32,117 nucleotides of DNA from an uncultured Chitinophagaceae bacterium (GTDB lineage: Bacteria > Bacteroidota > Bacteroidia > Chitinophagales > Chitinophagaceae), in contig CAIKTE010000202.1 in NCBI GenBank assembly GCA_903830285.1, positions 1 to 32,117 on the forward strand, read 5' to 3'. Shown here piece after piece: positions 24,739-32,117 of the stretch. Every line of letters starts with the position of its first letter. The stretch's first letter is position 1. Both the position numbers and the translations under genes were made by a program. The notes beneath the pieces are model-generated. The model was not told the DNA's origin. It saw only the letters and a program-made list of their open reading frames with translations, and did not search any database.

Positions 24739-25736
24739 TATGGTACCTGAATTGTACGGAGAATATCATCGATCAATATCTCAGTTGTCACATTTTCTGC
24801 TTCAGCTTCATAGGTCAAACCGATTCGATGACGCAATACGTCTTTCGCTATAGCTTTAATATCATCAGGAATAACATACCCTCTTTTGTTCATGAAAGCA
24901 TGCGTCTTTGATGCCAAAGCCAGATTGATACTTGCTCTTGGTGAGCCGCCATAACTGATCATATTCTTCATTCTATCCAATCCATATTGGTCAGGATAAC
25001 GTGTTGCAAAAACAATATCAATAATGTACTGCTCGATCTTCTCGTCCATGTACACTTGACGAACCAGGTCCCTGCTTTCTAAAATTTCTTTTGTTGTAAC
25101 AACTTTTGAAACCGTTGCTGAAATAAATCCCTGCGCTTGCTGACGAATGATTAATTTTTCTTCGTTTTTATCGGGATAGCCCACAACTACCTTCAACATG
25201 AAACGGTCTACCTGTGCTTCAGGCAAAGGATAGGTTCCTTCCTGTTCCAAAGGGTTTTGAGTAGCCAAAACTAAAAATGGCTCTTCTAATTTATACGTGT
25301 GTTCGCTGATAGTAACTTGTTTCTCCTGCATTGCTTCGAGCAAAGCGCTTTGCACTTTTGCAGGGGCACGGTTAATTTCATCTGCTAAAATAAAATTGGC
25401 GAAGATGGGGCCCCGGCGTACAACAAATTCATTTTTGGATTGATTATAGATCATGGTACCGATCACATCAGCGGGAAGTAGGTCGGGCGTGAATTGTATT
25501 CTACTGAATTTGCCATCCACTGCCTGTGCAAGAGATTTGATGGTCAATGTTTTTGCCAGGCCGGGCACACCCTCCAGCAACACATGTCCGTTACTTAATA
25601 AGCCGATCAATAATCTGTCGACCATATAATGTTGACCGATGATTACTTTAGCCAACTCATTTCTTAAACGATCCACAAACTGAGAAGTATATTGGATGCG
25701 TTGGTTCAATTCTTGAATATCGGGCGCTGTTTGCAT
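24738..25736 (-). CDS. MoxR family AAA+ ATPase
   Basis: The 332-residue MoxR-type AAA+ ATPase is first in a four-gene coupled operon. HVLLEGVPGLAKTLT is Walker A, DEINRAPAKVQSALLEAMQEKQVT contains Walker B and the MoxR signature, and LATQNPLEQEGTYPLPEAQVDRFMLK contains sensor 1 and the arginine-finger region. YGGSPRASINLALASKTHAFMNKRGYVIPDDI is the C-terminal lid with sensor 2. MoxR ATPases are thought to remodel VWA-domain partners, and here those partners are the two following genes and BatA. The 253-bp divergent gap to ubiE would hold its promoter. Confidence 0.95.
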   Translation of the reverse strand: MQTAPDIQELNQRIQYTSQFVDRLRNELAKVIIGQHYMVDRLLIGLLSNGHVLLEGVPGLAKTLTIKSLAQAVDGKFSRIQFTPDLLPADVIGTMIYNQSKNEFVVRRGPIFANFILADEINRAPAKVQSALLEAMQEKQVTISEHTYKLEEPFLVLATQNPLEQEGTYPLPEAQVDRFMLKVVVGYPDKNEEKLIIRQQAQGFISATVSKVVTTKEILESRDLVRQVYMDEKIEQYIIDIVFATRYPDQYGLDRMKNMISYGGSPRASINLALASKTHAFMNKRGYVIPDDIKAIAKDVLRHRIGLTYEAEAENVTTEILIDDILRTIQVP

Positions 25737-25828
25737 GAACGTAAATTATTTTAGAATGGTGAATGTACAAAGTTGAGAGGATTGAACGACACTGAACTGG
25801 GTGAATTGGGAAATTTTTAATGATGTAA

Positions 25829-25915
25829 ATAATCAGAACAGGGATTTTGAAGGATTGATGGGATTTAAAGGGTTAAAATTGATAAAACATAAATCACCAC
25901 TACGTTTAACCCTTA
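25829..25915. repeat. GGATTT-type degenerate repeat with a 10-bp inverted repeat
   Basis: The sequence runs AGGGATTTTGAAGGATTGAT then GGGATTTAAAGGGTT, a degenerate repeat of GGATTnn units with a period of about 9-10. Its end, AAGGGTTAAA (25868-25877), is a perfect reverse complement of TTTAACCCTT (25905-25914), with a 27-base loop. It lies in the moxR-ubiE divergent region. No T run follows on either side in a terminator-like position. Confidence 0.5.
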
Positions 25916-25952
25916 TAAACCATCTTTCGGTCAAAAACAATTATTATAATTA

Positions 25953-25988
25953 GTTGAATTTGATACAATAAAAAATATCTTCGCGGCC
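25953..25988 (+). promoter_or_regulatory. Candidate ubiE promoter
   Basis: GTTG (25953-25956), 19 bases, and TATCTTCG (25976-25983, seven of eight matches to TAnnTTTG) form a plausible promoter. The box continues GCGGCC to 25988, one base before the ATG at 25990. Transcription would therefore begin at or next to the start codon, giving a very short or absent leader. The 13-mer TATCTTCGCGGCC is nearly identical to that before the J-domain gene. Confidence 0.42.
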
Positions 25989-25989
25989 T

Positions 25990-26733
25990 ATGACAGAATT
26001 TGCCCATGATAAGGTGGTACCAGATAAAGGCAGCAGCCTGAATAAAAAACAACAGGTGGCTGAAATGTTTGATAGTATTGCATTTCGTTATGATTTTTTA
26101 AACCGCTTTTTGAGTGCAGGTATCGATGTGGGCTGGCGTAAAAAAGCCATCAATCAAATAAAAACGATCCAACCCAAAAAAGTATTGGATGTGGCCACAG
26201 GTACTGCTGATGTGGCGTTAATGACCTTTAAAATGTTACACCCAGAAAAGATCATCGGTATAGATATCAGTGAAGGAATGCTGGAATTAGGCAGGCAAAA
26301 AATTGAAAAGCTCGGATTAACAAACAGTATCGAATTATTGAAAGGTGATAGTGAGAATATTAGTTTTGAAGACAATAGTTTTGATGCCATCACGGTTGCA
26401 TTTGGGGTGAGAAATTTCGAAAATTTAGAAATGGGATTAAAAGAAATGCATCGAGTATTAAGACCGGGCGGAAAATTAGTAGTACTTGAATTTTCAAAAC
26501 CTAAACAAACAGTGTTTAAAATATTCTATAACCTATACATGAATCATATTGCGCCCTCATTTGGGAAAGCATTTTCAAAAAATGATAATGCCTATCAATA
26601 CTTGAACGATAGTGTTCAGGCTTTTGCTGAAGGCGAAACATTTTTAACCATCATGAAAGATGCAGGATTCACAGACACTTATTTAAAATCCCTCACATTG
26701 GGTATTTGCAGTATTTATTGCGGAAGCAAATGA
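25990..26733 (+). CDS. ubiE: Demethylmenaquinone methyltransferase
   Basis: This SAM-dependent methyltransferase converts demethylmenaquinone to menaquinone, the respiratory quinone of this phylum. The 247 residues contain VAEMFDSIAFRYDFLNRFLSAGIDVGWRKKAI (the N-terminal UbiE/MenG signature), LDVATGTADVALM (SAM-binding motif I) and IGIDISEGMLELGRQKI. They also contain ITVAFGVRNFENLEMGLKEMHRVLRPGGKLVVLEFSKP (the C-terminal UbiE signature) and the family's final YCGSK-type end. The gene is sometimes called menG. In many Bacteroidota genomes, as I recall, porT lies directly downstream; here two opposite-strand genes intervene. Confidence 0.95.
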   Translation: MTEFAHDKVVPDKGSSLNKKQQVAEMFDSIAFRYDFLNRFLSAGIDVGWRKKAINQIKTIQPKKVLDVATGTADVALMTFKMLHPEKIIGIDISEGMLELGRQKIEKLGLTNSIELLKGDSENISFEDNSFDAITVAFGVRNFENLEMGLKEMHRVLRPGGKLVVLEFSKPKQTVFKIFYNLYMNHIAPSFGKAFSKNDNAYQYLNDSVQAFAEGETFLTIMKDAGFTDTYLKSLTLGICSIYCGSK

Positions 26734-26738
26734 TAGGG

Positions 26739-27344
26739 TCATCTGAATCGGGCTGAAATGGTGTAGCATACTTTATCATTAATGCGCCAGAAAATTTCTC
26801 CATTTATTTTCCTGATCTTATTCCTTTGTTTTTTTACCAATAGTTTTCCTTCACTGTTGAAATATTGTGGTTGTGAAAAATAAGTGAGTATATAATACTT
26901 TTTATTGGTGAACGGCTTACTTAAACCCACCGGTCGCATAGAAATAAAGATGAGTGAGCTCTTTTGTTCATCTACATAATAATCCAGGTTATTGATCCAT
27001 GTACAATGAATTGAGCGCATTTTAGTGATAATATCTCTAATGCCTTTTTCATTCAACGTATACTTCAGCAAAGTATCTTTCAACCTGGTTTCGTCGATGC
27101 CAAATTCATAAATATATTTGATCGAATCAGTCATGATCTCGATGGAAACAAAATCAAAGGATCGATCTGTAAACTCAATAGAGAATGGCTTTTGTGTGTA
27201 TAATGTTTTAAAAGACTGTTCAATATTATTCAACTCTTTTTCATTTTCCTCATAGTATTTTGTGTTGATCTTTTGTGTAGAGTTACAGGCACAAAATATA
27301 ATAGCAGTAAATAATATCAGATATAATTTACTCTTGCACATCAT
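26739..27344 (-). CDS. Lipoprotein of unknown function
   Basis: MCKSKLYLILFTAIIFCACNSTQ is a lipoprotein signal with lipobox FCAC. Two adjacent ATGs (27344 and 27341) are possible starts, both inside the 3' end of the upstream papain-like gene. The overlap of up to 17 bases indicates co-transcription and coupling. The 180-residue mature part has no recognisable family; it contains IRDIITKMRSIHCTWINNLDYYV and YYILTYFSQPQYF, a mixed alpha/beta composition. The ubiE stop is only five bases from its own stop, on the opposite strand. Confidence 0.78.
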   Translation of the reverse strand: MMCKSKLYLILFTAIIFCACNSTQKINTKYYEENEKELNNIEQSFKTLYTQKPFSIEFTDRSFDFVSIEIMTDSIKYIYEFGIDETRLKDTLLKYTLNEKGIRDIITKMRSIHCTWINNLDYYVDEQKSSLIFISMRPVGLSKPFTNKKYYILTYFSQPQYFNSEGKLLVKKQRNKIRKINGEIFWRINDKVCYTISARFR

Positions 27345-28260
27345 TCATTTTTTTAGTGCAATGAGTAATCCCATATGTGATCCTTTTCAGGAATCTGGGT
27401 GTCAGTTGTCGAAGTGATCTTCCTCCATAATCCCAATAAATCATTGTGATTGTATCATCAGCTTTCGAAATATTTTGCAGTATGATATAGTGTGTTGGCA
27501 CTGCTAATTTTAAAGCCGAATGAGTTTTTTTATAAAGGAAAGTATTGTTAATATAGAGCACCATTGTGCCTGTTTTCATCTTACTGCTGATATACTCATA
27601 CAAATCGCTTATTGCAGGATGAATCAGGTCAGAACCAACTGCATCCATTTTTTCATCAAATAATTCTCTCAACATCCGGTTGAATTTGGCATAGTTGACC
27701 GATGCCCATAACTTATCTTCATCCCCTGCATCATAGTGTTTATCAAACAGATTTAAATATCCTTTGAAATGATCGGCTAGAGACAAGAACCACATTTGAT
27801 CGGCAGGTCTTATATCCAGTTTCCCTTTAAATTTCATTGATCCTGCTGCTTGTTTAATTTCTGGCGAAGGACGAAAAGTAACTTTACCCATTATTGCTTC
27901 CCCATGTTCGTACAATTCCAGCATAAACTTTGCATAGACTAATGGATCATCATGCAGGAGTATATATGACAATGCCGCATAACCGCAAAAATTGGTGCTT
28001 ACACCTTCGTAAATACTCAAAGGTTTATTAATATTTAGCTTTATATTTTCGAGGAAGGTTGCTGGCTTTATATTGGGCCAGAAAGAACTTCTCGCCAAGG
28101 TATCGGTCTTTTGTATGAATGCTATTGCCAGTTGCCGTGCAGATGCATTTAAAGTGTCTTTTTCAATCCTAAATATATCCGAGGCTCTTGCAATATTTGT
28201 TTCCAAAAAGCATCCGCTGATGAGAAAAAAGATGCTGTAATATTTTTTCGGGAAACTCAA
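27328..28260 (-). CDS. Lipoprotein with papain-like cysteine-hydrolase fold, TTG start
   Basis: The start is TTG at 28260. An in-frame stop lies 13-15 bases upstream, and the resulting MSFPKKYYSIFFLISGC is a perfect lipoprotein signal (lipobox LISGC, C17). The mature 290 residues contain STNFCGYAALSYILLHDDP (candidate nucleophile C92 at a helix start), PTHYIIL (H257) and YWDYGG (D277). This Cys-His-Asp order and spacing fit the papain-like superfamily (C39/C70-like), but no named family is evident. It could be a peptidase, amidase or transglutaminase-like enzyme, and it may be inactive. It is co-transcribed with the following lipoprotein gene. Family unknown; the fold assignment is inference from three short motifs. 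Confidence 0.72.
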   Translation of the reverse strand: MSFPKKYYSIFFLISGCFLETNIARASDIFRIEKDTLNASARQLAIAFIQKTDTLARSSFWPNIKPATFLENIKLNINKPLSIYEGVSTNFCGYAALSYILLHDDPLVYAKFMLELYEHGEAIMGKVTFRPSPEIKQAAGSMKFKGKLDIRPADQMWFLSLADHFKGYLNLFDKHYDAGDEDKLWASVNYAKFNRMLRELFDEKMDAVGSDLIHPAISDLYEYISSKMKTGTMVLYINNTFLYKKTHSALKLAVPTHYIILQNISKADDTITMIYWDYGGRSLRQLTPRFLKRITYGITHCTKKMNDVQE

Positions 28261-28504
28261 AACATAAGAACTTTATAAACTGCAGTAAATATACTCATCT
28301 ATGCAGCCATTTCGTTTTAAACATTCAAATCAACCAATAATTGGCATTTCACAGAATAGGCTAATAATATTTTAAGAAATTTTAAAGGTTAAACTGCATT
28401 ATATTGCAACTTCATTCGGAACCTAATTCATCAAATAAATAGTCTAACTATTCTTTGTTTCTACACGTTGATCTTATTTAAGAACCTAAAAGCAAATTTT
28501 CACA

Positions 28505-29233
28505 TTGCTGCATAAACATCATTTATTGTACAACAGAATAATTATTCTTGTATTTGTTTTATTTGCAGGCAGAAACTGTTTTGCCCAAACAGAAATATAT
28601 CGTTCCGAACACGATGACGTGCCTTATTATTTTGGTGCCACATTCGGCTATAATTCTTCCTGGTTAAAAGCCACAAAATCATATAAATTTTTACAGGACG
28701 ACAGTGTATTGGTTGCATTACCCGGCAGCAGTGGTGGTGTTTCAATCGGATTACTGGCAACCGGAAGGTTAAGTGATCATTGGCAAATATGTTTTAATCC
28801 GCAAGTCATCATCGGCAGTTCCCGTTATTTTACATATACATTAAGCAATCCGGCACCCGGCGAGCCTGTTAATCAAACAAAGGTTTTACCTGCCATGATC
28901 GTTAGCTTTCCCTGGCATTTTAAATTCAACTCAGACAGGATTGATAATTTCAGGGTCTATTTATTGGGAGGGATAAAATACGATATTCATTTTGCCAGCA
29001 ATGCAAGTGATGCAAATACCGGTACCGATATAAAGTTCAAAGCGCATGATTTTGGAATTGAGGGAGGTATCGGATTCAATTTCTTCTTCCCTTATTTTAC
29101 TTTATCACCCGAATTAAAGTTCAGCAACGGATTGACCGATCTTTTACAAAGAGACCCTACAGTAAAATATTCAAGCGTGTTCGATAAGATTCAAACGAGA
29201 ATGATCATGTTCTCGCTGCATTTTGAATATTGA
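28505..29233 (+). CDS. porT: PorT family outer-membrane beta-barrel protein (type IX secretion)
   Basis: PorT/SprT is an outer-membrane component required for type IX secretion. The 242 residues have a signal peptide (IIILVFVLFAGRNCFAQ) followed by amphipathic strands: YYFGATFGYNSSWLKATKS, GVSIGLLATGRLSDHWQICFNPQVIIGSSRYFTYTL and DFGIEGGIGFNFFFPYFTLSPELKFSNGL, ending IMFSLHFEY. That is the PorT layout (opening GxxxGxN, PELK(F/Y)S.Gl near the end). No ATG is available. TTG at 28505 or TTG at 28526 (giving MYNRIIILVF) are the candidate starts, and a stop lies at 28487-28489. Its proximity to ubiE supports PorT rather than a generic porin. Confidence 0.82.
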   Translation: MLHKHHLLYNRIIILVFVLFAGRNCFAQTEIYRSEHDDVPYYFGATFGYNSSWLKATKSYKFLQDDSVLVALPGSSGGVSIGLLATGRLSDHWQICFNPQVIIGSSRYFTYTLSNPAPGEPVNQTKVLPAMIVSFPWHFKFNSDRIDNFRVYLLGGIKYDIHFASNASDANTGTDIKFKAHDFGIEGGIGFNFFFPYFTLSPELKFSNGLTDLLQRDPTVKYSSVFDKIQTRMIMFSLHFEY

Positions 29234-29267
29234 TTTTTTTTACAGGCTTTATTAACGCTATCTAACA

Positions 29268-29284
29268 TCGTTGCGTCGCACATT
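29268..29284 (-). repeat. Dispersed intergenic repeat, copy C (core only)
   Basis: On the minus strand this reads TGTGCGACGCAACGATG, an exact 17-base match to the core of copy A near 10550. The flanking GTACAAG and GACTCAC blocks are absent. It lies between the convergent stops of porT and the next gene. Confidence 0.6.
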
Positions 29285-29314
29285 TCAACTGAAGATCAAA
29301 TAATCATCAGAAAA

Positions 29315-30547
29315 TCATCTTGACATACTGAGTGGTGTAACAAGGAAATATTGTGTATTGTTATAAAAATCTGCCGGACTAAAATCAACACCAGTAGCAT
29401 TTATCACCCATGACCTTGTTAATGGCAGCTCTCTACCGGTTGCTTTCAACAGTTCCCAGCTTGCTCCGGAACAAACTAAATTATCTTTACCTAATCCATA
29501 ATTGGTTTGACCAAATACGGTATAAGCTTTCCCTTTTTCGGTGTCGAGTTCATTTTTTGCAAGCTGTAAAGCTTTCTCATAAAGTTGCTGTGCTTCTGCG
29601 GGTTTCAGAGGTTGCGCCACTCCGTTGATAGCTGATTTTGCAACACTTGCATCACGGCTGTCATATTCTCTATGGATTTGATCCTCATTTTTTATTTTCG
29701 GCCCTTCTCCCGGCATATTATCTAAAAATATTTTTTTGCCATTCACTTCTTTCAAATAAGTAACTGTATGTGAAGCATCAGAGGTTCGCGAAAGATCGGT
29801 AAGCTGAGTACCATATTTAACAACATCACCTTTCCACTCATTAGGTGCTAAGAGTATCACATCTCCTGACTCAAGCTCATCGAATTTTTTGTATGGTAAA
29901 GGAGGCGCGTTATTCTGTAACGTATTCAAGATACCCTTACTCCATTTATTTTCCTGTCTGTCTGCTATTAATTGTTTTTGCATGCTCAACCATTCAGCAT
30001 TCAACGAATTGAGCTTTTGCTGTTCCAGGTCCTCATCCGTTATATTATCCAAAGATTTAAAAGCAAGATTTGCATCATCCATTTTTTTGATGCCCAAATT
30101 TTGAGAGCCGTCTAATTGTTTATACGACTTCATTAATTTCAAGTACATCGCCATATCAATTGAATCTTTGATATGCTGTTGTTTTTCTTTTTCGGCTTTT
30201 TCTTGTGCCAATTTTATTTGCAATTGTTGTGCTGCAAGCTGTTGTTGTTTGAGTTTTTCCTGCTGCGACTTTTGGTCGGAATTGAATAAACCATTCAACA
30301 AACCTTGCATTAGTGTCCCCGCTATCATCATGTTCATATTATTAGCAGGGGTAATTGCTATCGGTTTTGAGGAAGAGGATACCTTAGGTGCATATGGACA
30401 TGTAGATTTATGTTCGGTACCACATTGAGCACCACAGGAAGCACATACACAATTAGGTATTGGTTGTGCAGCAACATTGGCATAAAAAATACAATTAATT
30501 GCAAATACAAAAAACAAATCGAATGCTATAATTGAAATGACTTTCAT
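29315..30547 (-). CDS. Secreted protein with Cys-rich head, coiled coil and permuted NlpC/P60-like domain
   Basis: From the ATG at 30547 (410 residues) it has a signal peptide (MKVISIIAFDLFFVFAINCIFYANVAAQ). A Cys-rich segment CVCASCGAQCGTEHKSTC, possibly metal-binding, comes next. A Gln/Lys-rich coiled coil lies at about 85-130 (KLKQQQLAAQQLQIKLAQ). The C-terminal domain starts SGDVILLAPNEW, with H260 in ASHTVTYL and C359 in LVCSGASWELL. The His-before-Cys order with a GDVI strand is that of circularly permuted papain-fold enzymes (YiiX/LRAT-like NlpC/P60 relatives), which act on peptides or acyl groups. The fold is likely; the substrate is unknown. It starts 48 bases after the TPR lipoprotein gene and is probably in its operon. 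Confidence 0.77.
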   Translation of the reverse strand: MKVISIIAFDLFFVFAINCIFYANVAAQPIPNCVCASCGAQCGTEHKSTCPYAPKVSSSSKPIAITPANNMNMMIAGTLMQGLLNGLFNSDQKSQQEKLKQQQLAAQQLQIKLAQEKAEKEKQQHIKDSIDMAMYLKLMKSYKQLDGSQNLGIKKMDDANLAFKSLDNITDEDLEQQKLNSLNAEWLSMQKQLIADRQENKWSKGILNTLQNNAPPLPYKKFDELESGDVILLAPNEWKGDVVKYGTQLTDLSRTSDASHTVTYLKEVNGKKIFLDNMPGEGPKIKNEDQIHREYDSRDASVAKSAINGVAQPLKPAEAQQLYEKALQLAKNELDTEKGKAYTVFGQTNYGLGKDNLVCSGASWELLKATGRELPLTRSWVINATGVDFSPADFYNNTQYFLVTPLSMSR

Positions 30548-30595
30548 AAAAATTAATTTAAAGATCACTGAATCAAAAAAATCAGTATCAAAAAA

Positions 30596-31969
30596 TTAAT
30601 CCTTCACTTTGTTCTCCCATTCATAGATCTTATCCTGCGCCGCCCTTGCATCAGGAGCATCAGGAACCAATTTCATATATATATTCATCTGATCAATTGC
30701 TTTTTTGTACTGACGAACTGTAGAATAAAGCATTGCTAAATTGAAACGCGCAAATGGATAATATGGTGTAATGCCTAATGCCAATTGATATTTCTCTATG
30801 GCAGCATCATAATTTTTTTCTTCAACACTGCTGTTTGCCTGAACCGCAAACTTCCTTACATATTCAGGTACATTTGGTTTTACCGGCAGTTTAGGATAGA
30901 TCTCATACATTTTTGAAATAATAGAATCAAGCAAGGATTTGTCTTCAGCTGTAATATTTAAAGCATATCCCCAAGCTTGTCTTAATTTTTCGAAAGCAAC
31001 TGTAAGCTTGATATCTACAAGAATTCTTGATGGAGCTGATTGCGCTTCCTCGAAATTTAAATTGGCTTCATCTAAAAATTGGTGTGTCCGTTGATGTCTG
31101 AGTTCGGTATTGTAAAACTCAAGTTTATAATCATCAGGGAAAAATGTTTTTATAGAAGGATCATACTCTGCAAATTTCAGATACAGTGAAGTTGCTTTAT
31201 CTTTTGCTCCCACATTAACATAACTGATTCCCAATGCAAATTGCTGTTTGTAATTCTTGGGATTTTTTTCTACAAACACTTCATAATCTTTCATTGCAGA
31301 AGAATAATTTTTTTCTTGAAAATAACAGTCCGCTCTCCAACTGTATAGATTAATATCTGCAGGATTATACTTTATTGATTGAGAAAAATCCTCTATTGCT
31401 TCACTTCTTTTTTTTGTGTACAAATAACATTTACCTCTGCCCCAATAGCCAAGATAATATGGCGTTGCAGGCTGACTTGCCGCTACTCCTTTTACTGTAT
31501 TGTTAGTTGTTGACGCTTTTTTATCAGCCTTAGTAACATAAGTCGTATAATCAGTTATAGCTTGATTATACATTTCCTGTTTTTCAAAGAAAGTTGCTCT
31601 TGTATAATAAAAATTCCAATTCTTATGTTCCAATTCTATGGCTTTATCAATATCAGCCATAGCTTCATTTGTCTTATTCAGTTTGCTATATACCAATGCC
31701 CGATCTTGATATGCCATGGCATTATTTGGGTCTTTTTTAATGGCATAAGAATAAGACAAAACAGCGCTATCGAATCTTCCTTCTGTTTCTTGCTTTTGTC
31801 CCTGGCCTACAGAGATACTGGCGTAATAACTTGCCGGCATGCATCCGCTCATCAATAACCACAAGATCGAAATATTAAAACATATTTTTTTTGTTAAAGA
31901 ATAAAATTTGCAACCACTGAGAGAGAATTCTGTTACTTGAAGATCATCGAATCGGGTGTTATTTTTCAT
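30596..31969 (-). CDS. TPR-repeat lipoprotein
   Basis: The 457 residues consist mainly of tetratricopeptide repeats: AVLSYSYAIKKDPNNAMAYQDRALVYSKLNKTNEAMADIDKAIEL, AITDYTTYV, AIEDFSQSIKYNPADINLYSWRADCYFQEKNYSSAMKDYEVFV, and a second group near the end (AIEKYQLALGITPYYPFARFNLAMLYSTVRQYKKAIDQMNIYMKLVPD). The lipobox LLMSGC lies at C43, preceded by an unusually long leader. No alternative start codon occurs closer to it, so I keep the ATG at 31969. TPR lipoproteins act as periplasmic or surface protein-interaction scaffolds; the neighbouring permuted papain-fold protein is a possible partner. Confidence 0.85.
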   Translation of the reverse strand: MKNNTRFDDLQVTEFSLSGCKFYSLTKKICFNISILWLLMSGCMPASYYASISVGQGQKQETEGRFDSAVLSYSYAIKKDPNNAMAYQDRALVYSKLNKTNEAMADIDKAIELEHKNWNFYYTRATFFEKQEMYNQAITDYTTYVTKADKKASTTNNTVKGVAASQPATPYYLGYWGRGKCYLYTKKRSEAIEDFSQSIKYNPADINLYSWRADCYFQEKNYSSAMKDYEVFVEKNPKNYKQQFALGISYVNVGAKDKATSLYLKFAEYDPSIKTFFPDDYKLEFYNTELRHQRTHQFLDEANLNFEEAQSAPSRILVDIKLTVAFEKLRQAWGYALNITAEDKSLLDSIISKMYEIYPKLPVKPNVPEYVRKFAVQANSSVEEKNYDAAIEKYQLALGITPYYPFARFNLAMLYSTVRQYKKAIDQMNIYMKLVPDAPDARAAQDKIYEWENKVKD

Positions 31970-32081
31970 AAAACATATTTTTCACCATTGAAGCTGAAAA
32001 TATTTCCAGCAATTATATGCTTAACAATGAAAAATAATCTTAACAAAGTTTACTGATAAACAGGGGTAATAACAAAAGAGT

Positions 32082-32097
32082 TTTCAAGCGCTTGAAA
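32082..32097. promoter_or_regulatory. Perfect 16-bp palindrome, candidate LacI-family operator
   Basis: TTTCAAGCGCTTGAAA is a perfect palindrome with the central CG typical of LacI/GalR operators. It lies 113 bases upstream of the TPR gene's start and may serve that gene or one beyond the window edge. No regulator gene is visible here. Confidence 0.4.
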
Positions 32098-32117
32098 TTA
32101 CTATATGTGCTAAAAGA

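Overview
The window is a chromosomal segment of a Bacteroidota bacterium, most likely a Chitinophagaceae-like member of the Chitinophagia. The evidence is low-GC DNA, TAnnTTTG-type -7 boxes, two type IX secretion proteins (PorP/SprF and PorT), a TonB-dependent receptor paired with a DUF4249 lipoprotein, many short lipobox lipoproteins, bacillithiol synthesis (BshA), a MoxR/DUF58/BatA cluster and a bactofilin. The genus cannot be fixed from this sequence. I see no tRNA, rRNA, CRISPR array, insertion sequence or prophage gene.

Layout. 1-5.8 kb: the 5' part of an exported GH31 glycosidase, divergent from adenine deaminase (ade) and a CHY zinc-finger protein, then a small lipoprotein and uracil phosphoribosyltransferase (upp). 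5.8-10 kb: PorP/SprF, a lipoprotein, a 3-methyladenine DNA glycosylase, an EI24 membrane protein, an RsmI-like methyltransferase and a J-domain/KTSC protein. 10-10.6 kb: a gene-poor stretch with a 21-bp (63-bp higher-order) tandem array and two dispersed repeats. 10.6-15.7 kb, all minus strand: TonB receptor plus DUF4249 lipoprotein, and M28 peptidase plus a small membrane protein ending in a clear intrinsic terminator. 15.8-20.7 kb: bshA, bactofilin, an actin-like ATPase-fold protein, a class III aminotransferase, a gamma-carbonic anhydrase-like protein and a small lipoprotein. 20.7-25.7 kb, minus strand: rsgA, then a translationally coupled moxR-DUF58-BatD-like-batA operon. 26-32 kb: ubiE and porT, separated by two minus-strand lipoprotein genes, then a secreted permuted papain-fold protein and a TPR lipoprotein.

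The most unusual gene is at 17502-18539. Its actin/ParM-like motifs are in circularly permuted order: the phosphate-1 loop is the last thing in the protein, and the segment that should follow it is the first. The gene directly precedes a bactofilin gene, so an actin-like/bactofilin cytoskeletal operon is the best candidate here for something undescribed. A second theme is repeats with a period of seven or a multiple of seven: a 21/63-bp array and several heptanucleotide clusters. One cluster lies inside a gene and encodes most of its signal peptide. Two further short dispersed repeat families recur between genes.
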